From Loxodes magnus (taxonomy: Eukaryota; Ciliophora; Karyorelictea; Loxodida; Loxodidae), in assembly GCA_946699065.1 (NCBI GenBank), contig CAMPDV010000014.1, forward strand, positions 1,240,001 through 1,304,000: 64,000 nucleotides of DNA. Direction: 5' to 3'. Below the pieces are notes generated by a model that saw only the letters and a program-made list of their open reading frames with translations, did no database searches and was not told the DNA's origin. Every line of letters begins with the position of its first letter. Position 1 is the stretch's first letter. Below, piece by piece: positions 27,301 to 39,031 of this stretch. A program made the translations under genes and the position numbers.

Positions 27301-30300
27301 AAGATGAGTATGGTATACAAATTCAACTGTGAATGGAATATGATCTGAAAATAAGCTATAATTATGAACCTGAAAATTTCTAAATTAATTCATATTCAAG
27401 TGATTACTGATGACAATATAATCGTTGCAATACATATTTTTATTCCCTTTATGTAAGCATGTGTTCATATTTGCATCGTTTATTATTTCTAAATCGTTTT
27501 AGAGAATGAATTCTTAGAATCTATTTGTATTGTCATAGTTGTTAATAGGGTTATCCCCAAAGCCTTATAGTAGTGCGTTAAAATCTCCTAATAATATATG
27601 TGAGTTGTCAGGAAAAGAATTAAGGAATACATTTATATATTCATATGCTTCGTCTTTTATATTTTCACTCTTGCTGTTATCTGGCATGTAACAAGATGTT
27701 ATGAATATATTATCTAGTTTGATTGTAACGAACCTCTCTTGAGCTAATTGTTATATGCTATTCTATTCCGTGCTATTAAGTTAATCTCTAACAATTAAGC
27801 AAACTCCTCCTCCTTTTCCTGAGTTCTTGAAATAGGTCCTATATCCATTAATAAGTATTGGAGGATAGTCTTATTTTTATCACGTTTCATTAATTGAGAA
27901 AATGTCTAAGTCATTATTTCGTATAAATTCTTCCACGTTTAATTACTTGCTTCCAATTCCATTTATGTTAATATGTCCAAGCTTTATTATGCCTATCTCT
28001 CTTTGCTTATCGATAGGCATCTTTATTTCTTAATTCTCAAATTCTTGTTTGCATTAATACGGTTATTCTACATTGTTCTCTACACCTCCTTTGAGTCTTA
28101 GTTATTTTTAAAGGACAATATAGTTAATTCTAAAATCAGTTTATAGCAGCGTTTTAACTATATAATTTCCGTTTTTTATAAATCGATGAATTTCTTATGA
28201 TGAAGTCAAAACTCCTCCTTTTATTCCTGGCTCATAAATACAGAGAATCTTCTCATTTTGATGAATTTATATGTTAAGCAATTTGGGGCAATTTTTGATA
28301 TATTACCTGTAACTTATTATAATGAATAATGTCAATGAATCGTACTTTTCACTCAATTTATTATCGATTTTTATATCTATTTCATTTCCATCACACGTAG
28401 CATGGTTTAGTTTGCAAGATAAAGTTATAAATCTATTGCCTACTAAAGTGAAAAGATTCTAATTTCATCATTTATTGGACCTTATAAATTGAATTAGTTA
28501 GGCGTCTTTAAATTCGTATTTATTTAAAATCTCTTCAATATTTATTTCATTAAACCCAAATTTTGACTATTTTAAGTTTAAAGTGTCTTGGTTAAATTTG
28601 GCATCTCTTCAACTTCTCTTTCCAAATTTTGTTTGGCTATCCCAATTCATCACATATGATGTCTAGATATTTGAATTTTCTAAAATTTCAATCTGCTAAT
28701 CTTCTTAAATTTAATCACTTAAAAATGTTTATGTTGAAGCATTTCATTTTATTTCTTTCAAGTAAGATTGAGTTTTAATATTTTATTATTTTCTCTATAT
28801 TTCTGAAATTTATGCATAGACATTTAGCTTCAATTCTACTTGATGCTCATAATCCTGCATAAGTTACACATATAATCCGTTTAATTCATTATATTACTCT
28901 TACAGTTTTACATTATTCTATTTTGTGATTTATAGTTCTTGTTAAGAAGCAACTAGCTAATGATTGGTAACTACTGTTATTGTTCCTTCATCCTTAGCAT
29001 TGATAGAATTTTAAGTCTAAATAACCTAATTCTTTAACTCCATGATTCTTGTCTAACTATAATTGCTTATTAATTTCCCTTTTTTTGTTCATGTTCAAGC
29101 ATCTTTGCTATTAATTTTTAAACAGGTTTGTGTTTCCTTTTCTCAAAACTATTTTTATTAACACGAGACAAGCCTTTAGTAGACACTCTATATATCTTAA
29201 TTGATAAATTATTTGTTTAATTTATCATATAAATTCTACAACTTTGTATACTTCAATTCAACGAAGTCGCACTAGGTAGATTGATCTAAGAATAATAAGT
29301 CTGTACCAGTAGTTAAATCTAAAGTCGATATAGTTGCTTGAGAAATTTAGTTGCTGAATTGAATTTCAATTTATGTTTATTCATTCTATGCCTGAGGAGT
29401 GATTGTTTATGTAAAAATGCTTTTGACTGATTTGGCATATTTATTTTTTTGAAAGCTCAGTTCCTATGATATTTAATAATTCTCATTTTGTAATAATTAA
29501 CACTAAGCCTGTTGTTACTAGCAATTGACTGTGAGTGAATGTACCTTTTAGTCGATCTGATCTATTTTGCTTAATAAATGAAAATTTTCACCTTTGAGAT
29601 TTTAGTTAAGAGTTTCTACCTCCCTAAGATGTTATTATACTTCATTATGTCTCAAATTACATTTACTCAATTCAGCTTGAATGAATTAAATTTGAGTAAC
29701 CAAGTTGTTTATAATATTTTGGGCTTCTTACTTGGAAGCAAGTATTGCCTCATCTTGTAGTTTAAATGATAGTGTCATGTTCATTAGCTCCTCACTAAGC
29801 ATAGCTTGTTTTACTATACTTTGCTATTAAGTCTAAGTGAGAAGTTAACTCTAAGTTTCCAATTCTTATATTTAAGTTAAAGAAAGATCAGTATTCGTTT
29901 ATATTGATTATTATTTATTTGTAGCATTATTTACAAATTATTTGGACTAAAGCATTAACTATTTCTACTAATTATCAAACCTTAAGATTTAATTTTTATT
30001 CTAGATTTTCTTAATTTACTTTTGAGCTTTAAATAAATAATTTTGGTATTATTCTAAGTGTATTTTATATTGTGATTTAATGTTTAAAGTTTCTTTATTG
30101 TGTTACTCATATATATGTATTAGCTTTTCTTACAGAGAATTATTTTTAGTTATGAGTTTTTAAATTCGAAATTTAAGATTTTTGCTTTCATTTAGCCTTT
30201 AATTTTCAAAAGTATTTGCCTCTTCTATCTTGCTTTAAATTTTATATTTTAATTTTGCAATTTTTTCTTAAAGTTACGCATTTTAAATCTCAAGATCAGT

Positions 30301-30858
30301 TAAATATGTAATATCAAACTTCTCTTAGTAATCAGTTTAAATGTCTATTGAAATCTGCTATTGACTTTTTATGTTATTTTGTGTATTGAATTGTTGAATT
30401 TTTATAGTCTCTTATTAATTTTGTATTTAAATTTAATTTTAGTTTTTAATTAAAGAAATATCTTAAATATCCTAAGTATCTAAAGTATCTTACTGTATAT
30501 TGGATATTTTAGATACCATCGTAGAGGTTGAAGTAACAAGCTAGTCTTTTTACCTATAAGTATATTTCCTATATTTGAGATTAGTCTTCAATTAATGTCC
30601 CCGTTTTAAAGAATTGCCAAGCTGTCTTAGTGGAATTCGAAGATATCTATTAATTTGGCATTAACTGCAGCTCTTTAGCAAATTTCTTAGTAATTTCATG
30701 ATATTATCAACGGATTTAAGTTGCAGCGATTCCATGTCTATTTCATAAATGTAGTTGAGCATCTGCCTATGCTCATCGTTTTAGAAAGCAGCTTCTTTAT
30801 TTTTAGATAAAGAAGAGTCGCTAAGAAAGAAATTTTGCGAATTTTAGTACATGTCCAT
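24340..30858 (-). CDS. LINE polyprotein: coiled coil, EEP endonuclease, reverse transcriptase, Cys/His motif
   Basis: 2,172 codons, ATG at 30858 to TGA at 24342-24340, in one frame at more than thirty checkpoints with TAA/TAG as Gln and TGA as Trp. Residues 1-~940 are Gln/Asn/Lys-rich coiled coil, occupying the place of an ORF1. Residues ~955-1190 form an AP-endonuclease-like EEP domain (GHININGIG, INETW, LLGDFNALL, SDHIPF). Residues ~1400-1700 are the reverse transcriptase: GKAAGPDGIKGELLKYAG, WKNWRPISLINT, TLIDVEKMFDSI with a catalytic Asp, then GVMQGSSHGPVLALL and GWADDLILLS with the Asp pair at 1663-1664. A C-x-C-x7-H-x3-C motif at 1992-2006 matches the C-terminal knuckle of many LINEs. 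The last ~100 residues are very acidic. It would nick target DNA and copy its RNA by target-primed reverse transcription. No RNase H or protease is seen. Confidence 0.9.
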
Positions 30859-30872
30859 TTTTTTTTTTTTTA

Positions 30873-30884
30873 TTCATTTATTTA
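30873..30884. repeat. LINE target-site duplication, right copy
   Basis: TTCATTTATTTA, identical to 24232-24243. It directly follows the T-run that is the A-rich 5' leader of the element. Confidence 0.75.
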
Positions 30885-30949
30885 TTTATATAAGATAGAT
30901 GTCTTAATTTAAAATAAATTTTAGAAAATAGATAATAAAATAGATAGTT

Positions 30950-33262
30950 AGTTCAATTATTTATCAACTTTTACTTTTCCAATAATTTTATCTTCTAACT
31001 TTCTTAATAGTTCATTTATCTATTTCTTTTATTAAAGTTCTTTAAGAAGTTTCTCAGAAAGTTATACTGTTATTCTACTTTATTACTTCAGTCTCTTTAT
31101 TTGTCTTGCAATTTTTTCTTTTGTAATTTCTTTATTTTTGATATATATTTTAGATTTGATATTTAGCTTTACTAAATACTAAATCAAAAAAATATTATTC
31201 TTCAACCTGTTTGCTCCTTGAAGTTATGAAATTAATTTAGAATTGCTCTTATATCTTTTTCTAATTATTATTTAAGCTTTTTTTGTTCTGTTTATGGCAT
31301 TCTATATTTTCCTTTTTTATATTCACAATAATCTAACTAGGTTTCTTTTATGGTTTTTTAGTATTTTTATTTACTACCTAGTGCTTGCTAAATATTGCTT
31401 TTTTTATTTTACTTTAAGTTTATTAGCAAATATTTTTGAAATGTTTCTTTTATTCCTTTTAATTCTGCTCACTATTGCTTTTATTTATAACTAGATCAAA
31501 TTTTTTTTATTTCATAACTATGAAAAAATATTTTTCTTGTGCAAAGCTGGTTCTTGGATTTTGAAAAAGGTTGATCAAGTATATTGGATTACAATCGTGA
31601 TAACTTAAAGCAGAATTCAAGTTCTGCCAACAATTTCATAAAGAGTTAGATTTAAAAATTTGTTTAGGAGGAATTCTTATAAAAGTTATATCTGCTTAAA
31701 AGATATTTCTATTGAATTAGTTCTTAGAATTGTTTAGTTCTTAACTGTTTTTTCGTGAAGCATTTGGTAGTTATTAGTTTTAGGTTGCATACTATATTTT
31801 TGTAAAAGAATCCGACCAAATTTTGCATAATTTTTCTTAGTTTGATCTAGAAAGATCTTGTCTGCAATTTTGAAATTAAAAATCCTTAAACTTATAGTTA
31901 AATATTTAACCAATTCCCACTAAAGAATTCTATCTATTAACTCTTTAAAGAACTAGCAAACTTAAGTTATTTGTATCTTTACCATTAACTAGTTTCAATT
32001 AACTTCGATACTTGAGACTGCTGATTGCTTTTGCAAGAATGCTTAAAAGTTTTATGTTTAATTACTTTGTTAAGTCCAAGCAAACTATTTAATTTCATAT
32101 TAATATTAAAGCTCTTTACAAGGATATACCTGATAACTCTAAGAAATTACAACTTATTAGTCTTAATTTAATCTTAGTAAGCTAATAAGTTCTTTGATAG
32201 GCTTTAATTTATCTATAATAAGAAAATTACATTAAATTGCCCTCCGATTTCTAAGAAGAAAGTGCTTGATTGATTTCCTTCTTTGCATTGATAAGTTTCT
32301 TTTTATACTTTCTTTAAACTAAAGATTTAATTTTATTCCAATCAGTTATTGATCACTTCAATCTTTAAATAGGTAAAATATCTAAATCTATTCACTGCAA
32401 ATTTTATCCTTGAATAATCTATTTATATTAAAATTTGTCTGGAACTTTTCATATATAACGATAAAAATAGCCTTCTCATTACTTTCAATAGTACATTTCT
32501 CAACGAAATTTTTTTACTATCGCCTTTATACCAAAACTAGTTCCTGGCTTCAGAATATTACCTCACTCATGTCCTAGCTTATCCACATAGTCAATTTGAT
32601 TACTTAATAATTAAGCATGTTTCTAGTATTTGCTACACTATCTTCCCAAAACATCCTAAAATTTGGATATTAGTTTTATAGCCTCCTATTTAGATAAATT
32701 ATTAGAATTAATCCTTAGCTACTTGACCTTTTAAAAAAATCTAAAATTATCCAGTATATCAAACCCTTCTTTAGATTGGCCTTAATTTTCTTTCAATGTA
32801 CGTAGTGTTTTCCATATTCTGATATAAACTAATTTAAAGTTTCTAAGTTATAAATGAATGGTAATAGTTTTATTTGTTCATTTTGACAAATTTAAGAGGA
32901 TTTTTAACTGTTAGTTAAGCAGAACATTAGAATATTATAAAAATTTGTACTTATCTTTAGCAAGTTTTAGGAACTTTAAGCTTTGAAATAAAAAATCTCA
33001 ATTACCTTTTAGTTGCTCAAAATCCTCTCTGATTTTTTATATCTTTAGAATTTAAAAATGAAACAGTTCTCTTCAAGTTATATAAAATGATTTTCCTTAA
33101 TCTTTGAATCAAAAAATAAGTTAAATATTTATTGCAGATTGTAATTAAATTCTCTAAGTTAATAAACTCAAAAATACCAGTTGCTCCTTTTTTCGAATAT
33201 TTTAAGAAAAAGTAAGCTTTTTCAGCAGATACATGAGAAACTACTCTTTTCTTAATCCTCAA
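30950..33262 (-). CDS. Minus-strand coding tract(s) of unknown function, frames unresolved
   Basis: Several segments look translated. One at 33262-33017 contains VSHVSAEKAYFFLKYSKKGA and a Leu/Ile-rich helix. One near 32550-32100 contains NFVEKCTIESNEKAIFIVIYEKF and KLKPIKELISLLRLNQDQ. One near 31140-30980 contains KLLKELQQKKQINELLRKLE. They are not all in the same frame, so introns, frameshifts or separate genes are possible, and competing frames are about equally plausible in between. No domain is recognised. I considered an Argonaute/PIWI assignment and could not support it. The 3' part lies next to the LINE target, so the insertion may have landed just downstream of this gene. Confidence 0.3.
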
Positions 33263-35372
33263 GTTTTCCTATTTTTAAGTTATTCTTATTGATTAAATTA
33301 TATTTACTTAGTCTTCATTATCTTTCCTTTTAGACTGTATATCCACTTTTAATTTTTTCACACTTCAACTATAAAATATTCAAGTTAAAGGGTTTATTTC
33401 TGTACTTTATATCTTAGAATTGCTTTCTTTATCTTTTCATCAAAACTAATTTCTTATGTACTTGAATATAAAGGTAAGCTACAAGTATAGCGTATGCTTT
33501 TTGATTATCCAGTAGTTAATTTAAAGTAAATAACTCATTAAAAAGAGAAATATAGTTTAGTATGAATTGACTATGTACCAATTAATTAAGGTTAGAGGCT
33601 ATGATCTTTGATATATCTCTATAGTTAGTAAATTTAAGCCTTATTAATTCCCTTAAAGTTACTAATTTTAATTATCAAGTATATTGCTAATATTCTAGGA
33701 TTATTATAACTTAATACTTAGATGCACTAATTAAAAATAAGGAAAAAGTATACTTTTAAAAAGAGTAAGATACCTTCTCCTAGCTTTGCGTTTTAGTGGA
33801 GTATAATATTTCGCTTTAAAAGAGCTAAATATACTATATAGTGAGTAGAATAGCGTTATTTTTCTGACTAGTAACTTCTGAAAGTTGCAAATAATTAGGA
33901 AAAAGTTGATGTGAAGCTTTGTCTAGTAATTTGATTAACTTCTTTAGATTTCATAAAGTTCCTATTAATATGTTAATTAAATCCAAAAAAATATTAATAT
34001 AATTGTGTTCATCTCGAATTCCCTAAAAATAAGGAATATATTATATTGTTTCACTATCTTCAAGAGTCAAAGAAATTCCAACATTTTCTATAGCGGTAAA
34101 ATATTAAAAATACAACACTTATATTCTTAATTTTAGTAAACCAAAGATACTTTAGTACTTATTGTAACGGAAAAAGCAAACAAAATGCAAAATAACTCCA
34201 TTCAGACAAAATTAAAATCAACTAAAAAAGCTTAAAACTACTTGTATAATAAGCATAACAATAATTAGTCTCTAATAACAATGATTAAAGGTTCAAGTTA
34301 ATTAAAAGCCTTAGCTAAAATTATAAACTTAGAAACTAAGAAGTATCTCATTTAAAAGGAATAATTTAGTCTGATAACATATAAAGAAGTATTGAGATTT
34401 AAATAGAATCTCTAGTTAATTAATAAGCTGATTATATTAATCTACCTGAAATAAACATAGTAAATTAAACTATCTTAAGGGTATTGGAAATTTATTATAC
34501 CTGAAATGAATTATATGATTCATAAAATGAAGCATTAGAATTGAAATTGTTGATTATGCAAAAAATAAATCAGGATATGAGATGATTAGAGTACTAGAAT
34601 AATTATTAATCTAAATCACATGGATAGTAGAAAAATTATATAGCTTTGCTTTTTAAATTAACACCTAAATCGTTAATGCTAAGATTTATTGAAACAGTTT
34701 ATGGATTTAAATCAAGAATTAAAGAATAATGAAAGTATAATCTCAGAAGTTTAAAAAAGTAGACAGTTGAATACTAAAATATTTATGTACTTAAAGCTTG
34801 ATATTAAAGAAGCAAAGAGAAATGTAAGAGAATAACGTATATATTTATTTATAAACTAGAAAATATGAACCAATGACTAAGGGGCTGCACTTAGGAAATT
34901 TTAGAATGTAATCATTTAAATGTTGAACAGAATTAATCAAAAGTTATAGTCCTTGATATATAATTTTAAAGTCTTATATTTAGATACTTTTACTATGTAT
35001 GTTAGTATGTTAAATTAGGAGTATGCTAAGTAAATATCCAATACTAAATTATTGAAACTAAAGTAAATGTTTCACTAGTAATCTTGGATTTCATTTTTAG
35101 GGACTAGAAGTGATAAGCAAATAAATTGGAAGAGAGAAAAATCTTTCAAAGGCTTATGGATAAATTATTAAGCCTTGAGATAAAATGATGAAAAAAGAAT
35201 GAGTATAGTTAAACAAATTTTAATTAAATTGGAATTATAAATAAAGCTTTTAATAAAGACTCGGATCAACTTAAAATAAGCACAATAAAGATAAATATAA
35301 TCTTTTTCGGCTTAAATAAATGAAAAGCAGAGAAATGCTAGATAAATAAAAAGATTAAATATTATTAATTTA
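33263..35372. other. AT-rich stretch, no gene resolved
   Basis: No recognisable protein domain, RNA gene or repeat. Open frames occur on both strands but none shows non-random composition by eye. Confidence 0.35.
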
Positions 35373-36029
35373 TCAAAGTAAAGGAATTATTGAAACTTCT
35401 ATGACTCTTCTTTTTTAGTTATAGCCTACTTCTGGATAGGTGCATATTGTATAACATCCAACATTTAGTAAGGATGCTTAGCGAGATGAAGCGCCTTATG
35501 AATAATTATTCGTTAATTTATTATAATCCCGATATTTTTCATAAATTTTAATCTTTTTAATTTCTTTATTTCCAGAACATCTTTCAATTATTAATAATTG
35601 TAGGTTGAGCCTCAAAGATTATTCTTCATTGGAGATTTTTAATTTAAAATTCAGAGTTTTTTCATCAGTTTCATAGATTCATTGTTGAATGTTTTCTACT
35701 CTTTCAATATTCAATCCAATTAAAGGTTTTTTTTCATCATTATTGATGGCTTTTTTGAATATTCTGATAATTTTAAATATTGAGACTGAATCTCTTTTTA
35801 ACTAATTACTGTAGGTTATAGCATTAAATCTGATTATCCCATTAAACTTAACGATCTCTTTCTCAGTTCTCTATTCCTTCTTCAAAAGATTAACAGATCT
35901 CCATTAGCTTTAAATAGTTTCTTTAAATTAGCAAACCCTCTCTTTAATCTTGCATAAGATAGTGATAATTAATCAACGCTAATCTGTTCTTCAATTACCT
36001 ATAATTCTTGTTGTTTATGTGAAGTCTTC
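35373..36029 (-). CDS. Unknown protein, 5' end unresolved
   Basis: The frame ends at TGA 35375-35373 and is convincing back to about 36029. The product has ordinary protein composition: EKEIVKFNGIIRFNAITYS, KRDSVSIFKIIRIFKKAINN, KKPLIGLNIERVENIQQWIY, GCYTICTYPEVGYNQKRRV. At least 218 codons are visible and no in-frame ATG lies near the left edge, so an upstream exon or start is missing from this model. No catalytic signature, signal peptide or membrane helix stands out. Alternating beta-like segments in the last 120 residues suggest a folded domain. The family is not recognised, and the call rests on composition and a consistent frame. Confidence 0.5.
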
Positions 36030-37045
36030 TCTATCTTAATAGTACTATATTACCTTAAATTTATTAAAAAATAAGTTAGAGAAATGACTGTAAGTTTATA
36101 TGATTATTAATGAACAAAGATCTAAAGAAGTTGTAATGAAGTAATTTGAATCTTAAATGACTCAAAGGTCTTTTAACTATTAGAATAGCTCAGCAATTGA
36201 ATATTAGGAGTTATAATATGAGCAATATGTTACATCCTAGTATCTTACCTTATAAGCAGTTTAAAGTTAGCGTGGATAAAGCTTTTTAGTAAGTAACATA
36301 ATGTATTGTATTTATAGGTCTAAATATACTTTTTAGAATGAATTAAATTGAGCTGTATGAATCTAAAAGTAGAGTGAGGTATATTAAGAATGGTATCGAT
36401 ATTTATATCTCTTAAGTTTTTTAAAGCACTTATAATCATTTTTTAGTTAAATGCATTTAGTCCTCATAATTTGCTTAAAGGCTTTCAATTGTAATTTGTG
36501 ATTTACACTTTCTAATTGTAAGATAAGATCCAGATTCTATAAAGTCTAATAATTTACTATCTTATTAATTACTCACTTTGCGTTAAAGCTACTATTATGA
36601 CTATATATCTCATTATTATAAATGTAAACTACTTATTATATCATCTTAATCATAAAGCGAGAAAGAAATAAAGGAAAGCTTCTAACTTAATTTTAATTAT
36701 TATGTGATATCAACGTATTTTGATATATTTTATTGGGAAACTAAAATGGTATAAATCATTCTAGGTCTGTTCCATTTATTAACTTTTTAAATCCTTGCAT
36801 TTCTATCGTATCTTCAAATAAAAACCTTTTGAATAGATAATTTTAGGGATTTATAACTAAAAGTCTTAATATCTTAGTTAGTTTCTTTTATTTTACTAAA
36901 ATAGGTTCGTTAAAATAATTTTGACTATATAAATGTTTGTCTGCTTTTTACTGTTATATTTGTATATTAATTGGAATTTTAATATGCAATATCTGACTAG
37001 TATTGAGATGCTCTAGATTAGAACATATAAATAAATAAATAAAAA
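36030..37045. other. AT-rich stretch, no gene resolved
   Basis: It may contain the missing 5' part of the minus-strand gene to its left. Otherwise nothing is recognised. Confidence 0.35.
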
Positions 37046-37052
37046 TGATTAT

Positions 37053-37085
37053 AGAGCGCGTAGCCCCTCATTGGCGCGCGGCTCT
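37053..37085. other. GC-rich imperfect hairpin
   Basis: An abrupt GC-rich patch whose ends GAGC and GCTC pair, with further GC pairs inside and a loop around CCTCATT. Read on the minus strand it is followed by a run of five T about 10 nt downstream, as expected for an RNA polymerase III terminator. It could be the 3' hairpin of the RNA candidate at 37263-37447 or a separate element. Confidence 0.4.
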
Positions 37086-37262
37086 TTCAATATTCATATT
37101 TAATATTAAGAAAATGTTCTCATGTTTCTTGTTAAATTCTAGAGGTCAGATGAGTCATGTCAGCTTCTCCAAATGGGGAATCTTCTTATTAAAATTTATT
37201 CTTAAATCTTGAGTCAAATACTTCAACCTTCTTGAATAAGGTCCAAATAAGAATTAGTTATT

Positions 37263-37447
37263 AAGTCGGTAATTAGAAAACCCGTCAGTCAAACTTTCAT
37301 ACTGCTAGAGAGAACTCTCGGGGTAAGTTAGGTATGTCTCAACGGAGCTTATCCACCCTTCCCTGTGGTGGCATCTAGTGCGAGATTACTCGCAATGCAG
37401 GATACAGTGCACCAGATTACCTATAGTTTGGCTGACGCGGCCGACAT
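37263..37447 (-). ncRNA. Candidate structured non-coding RNA, family unknown
   Basis: A GC-rich island in an otherwise ~75% AT region. A long closing helix pairs 37281-37295 (CCCGTCAGTCAAACT) with 37425-37440. Inside are hairpins at 37308-37319 (GAGAG/CTCTC), 37353-37371 (CCACC/GGTGG) and 37379-37394 (TGCGAG/CTCGCA), plus a possible long-range TAGGTA/TACCTA pairing. On the minus strand a TTTT follows the closing helix. It does not match 5S, 5.8S, tRNA, SRP, U1-U6 or hammerhead consensus as I know them, and I could not place it in RNase P/MRP. The strand is uncertain. A longer RNA reaching 37046 is possible. Confidence 0.4.
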
Positions 37448-37479
37448 CCATTTTATTTTAATAAAAAAATATAATAAAA

Positions 37480-39031
37480 TAGATCTTCTATAGTTTTCCT
37501 ATGTAATTAGAGATACTTTATTTAAGTGTATTTAGTAAAAATTTTATTAGCTTATGTTTTGTGAGAGTATTTTAAATAAAATAATCCATATGGTTTAGCT
37601 TCTTTATGCGTAGATCGTGACTAAACACCTTTAAATCAGAATTTAATCAGAGAGCTATGCCTTCTATGTACCTATGAAAGTATTACCCCATGATCCCTAA
37701 CCCTTCTTTCATTTTTGTTAACAGAATCAGGACAGCATCACATACAATACGATTTGATAGATACTTTTAGACAAATAATTATTAATCTAAGATGATTTGC
37801 ATAGGAGTAAGTTTGTCTTATAATCTGCTTAGACTCTGCCATTGTTATTATAAAGCTAAAATTATGGATTTTACTCATAAATTAAAGCACTAGAAACACT
37901 CTAACTCTACTATTTATAAAAGGAGCAAGCGATTAAAATATCTCTCTTTATATAATCTCCATTAATATTAAGTTTATCGAATGGTAGATTTAAGCTAACT
38001 TAATAAGGATATCTGATTCCAATAAAAAGGGATAAATACCTTGAAATTGCAAATAGAGAGATAACTAAAATATTTAAAGTCAACACAATTAACCATCATT
38101 ACATGCTAATTTAAATTGGTGATATTGATAATATAATAAGGCTTAGAATAAAAGCAGGTTTAAGGATATATGGAATTGTTTTTATTGGATCTAAGAAATC
38201 TAATAATTAATACCATTCGAATAAACTTCTTAAAAGTATATCATATCCTCTAACTAGATATTTTATATATAATTTAAATATTAAATGACAAATATTCTAT
38301 TTCCATCAAATCGAGGCAAAAATATCGATATAAAATTAGTTAAGTACGCTTTTAAGATTTCTTAAATAAGCTTAAGGAAATTTAAGTCTGAGATGCTTTC
38401 AATCTAATTTGAGGAGTTTGTAAGAAAAAAATATGGTTGTAATTTAAAAAATTGAGTGCCATATTTATTTTATCATAGTTTAAATTAAGTTTCTTTAATA
38501 AAGTTATAATAAAATGTGGATGCTATCATCACTACCACTTGAGCCTCAGTTTCAATCCTTTTAGGTCTAAAGCTTTAATTTTACTAAACTAAAAAAGAAG
38601 CAATTTAATAGTGCGTTCAGATTAGGAATTTTTACAAAGAGAATGCTACAAATCTCAGATTTAGAGATATAACTAGGAAATATTTTATTACAGAGAGCTG
38701 AAGATAAAATATTTGGCGGCTAGTGAAGTGAAAAATTGGTAGATAAGAGTTTATGAAATGTATCCAAATAGAAAATTATACTCAACATTAGAGTATTTTG
38801 TTCTATTCTTAAGATAAAACCATTCTTTATCTATATATAAGAGTATAAGTAAGCACTGAGACAAAAGTTATCGAAAATATTTTACGTATTTTTTATCTTT
38901 AATTCTTAGTAGACGCTAAGCTTCTCGAAGCTAATTCTGATAGAGTAAATAGAGTAGCAAGAATCCATCAATTTCAATTTTGGTAAATAAAGTTAGTCAG
39001 AAAAAAGAGGAAAGCGAGCGAAAACAGCTGA
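37480..39031 (+). CDS. Plus-strand coding tract, unknown large protein
   Basis: One plus-strand frame reads as ordinary protein for over 500 codons. It includes YGLASLCVDRDQTPLNQN, IRELCLLCTYESITPWS, ESGQHHIQYDLIDTFRQII, then EEFVRKKYGCNLKNW and KLLEANSDRVNRVARIHQF. A candidate end is a basic tail followed by TGA at 39029-39031. The 5' end runs into the GC-rich RNA candidate and no start is fixed. About ten internal TGA codons would be Trp. The middle (38000-38280) is less convincing, so an intron or two genes are possible. Helix-rich composition suggests a repeat scaffold, but no domain is recognised. Confidence 0.42.

Larger units (their letters stand above)
24244..30872 (-). mobile_element. 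Full-length LINE retrotransposon
   Basis: A 6.6 kb non-LTR element on the minus strand. It is bounded by the 12-bp direct repeat TTCATTTATTTA (24232-24243 and 30873-30884), a target-site duplication. The 5' leader is little more than a run of about 14 A residues before the ATG at 30858. One ORF fills the element. The 3' untranslated region of under 100 bp contains a perfect 11-bp hairpin (24272-24311) and ends in AT-rich sequence without a poly(A) tail. The ORF is uninterrupted and the key endonuclease and RT motifs are present, so the copy looks recent and possibly active. Two related 3' ends lie at 62.77-63.0 and 63.4-63.56 kb. Confidence 0.88.

Noticed and set aside
29578..29760. 60-codon plus-strand ORF
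   Set aside because: Antisense of the coiled-coil part of the LINE protein. The same applies to 25424-25606 within the RT/C-terminal part.
30950..33262. Possible Argonaute/PIWI assignment
   Set aside because: A few residues recalled the family, but neither the PAZ pocket nor the catalytic tetrad could be located, and the frames are unresolved.
37263..37447. rRNA, tRNA, SRP RNA or snRNA identity for the GC-rich island
   Set aside because: No family-specific consensus (tRNA boxes, 5S or 5.8S core, SRP helix 8, U1-U6 signatures) could be matched, so it is left as unidentified.
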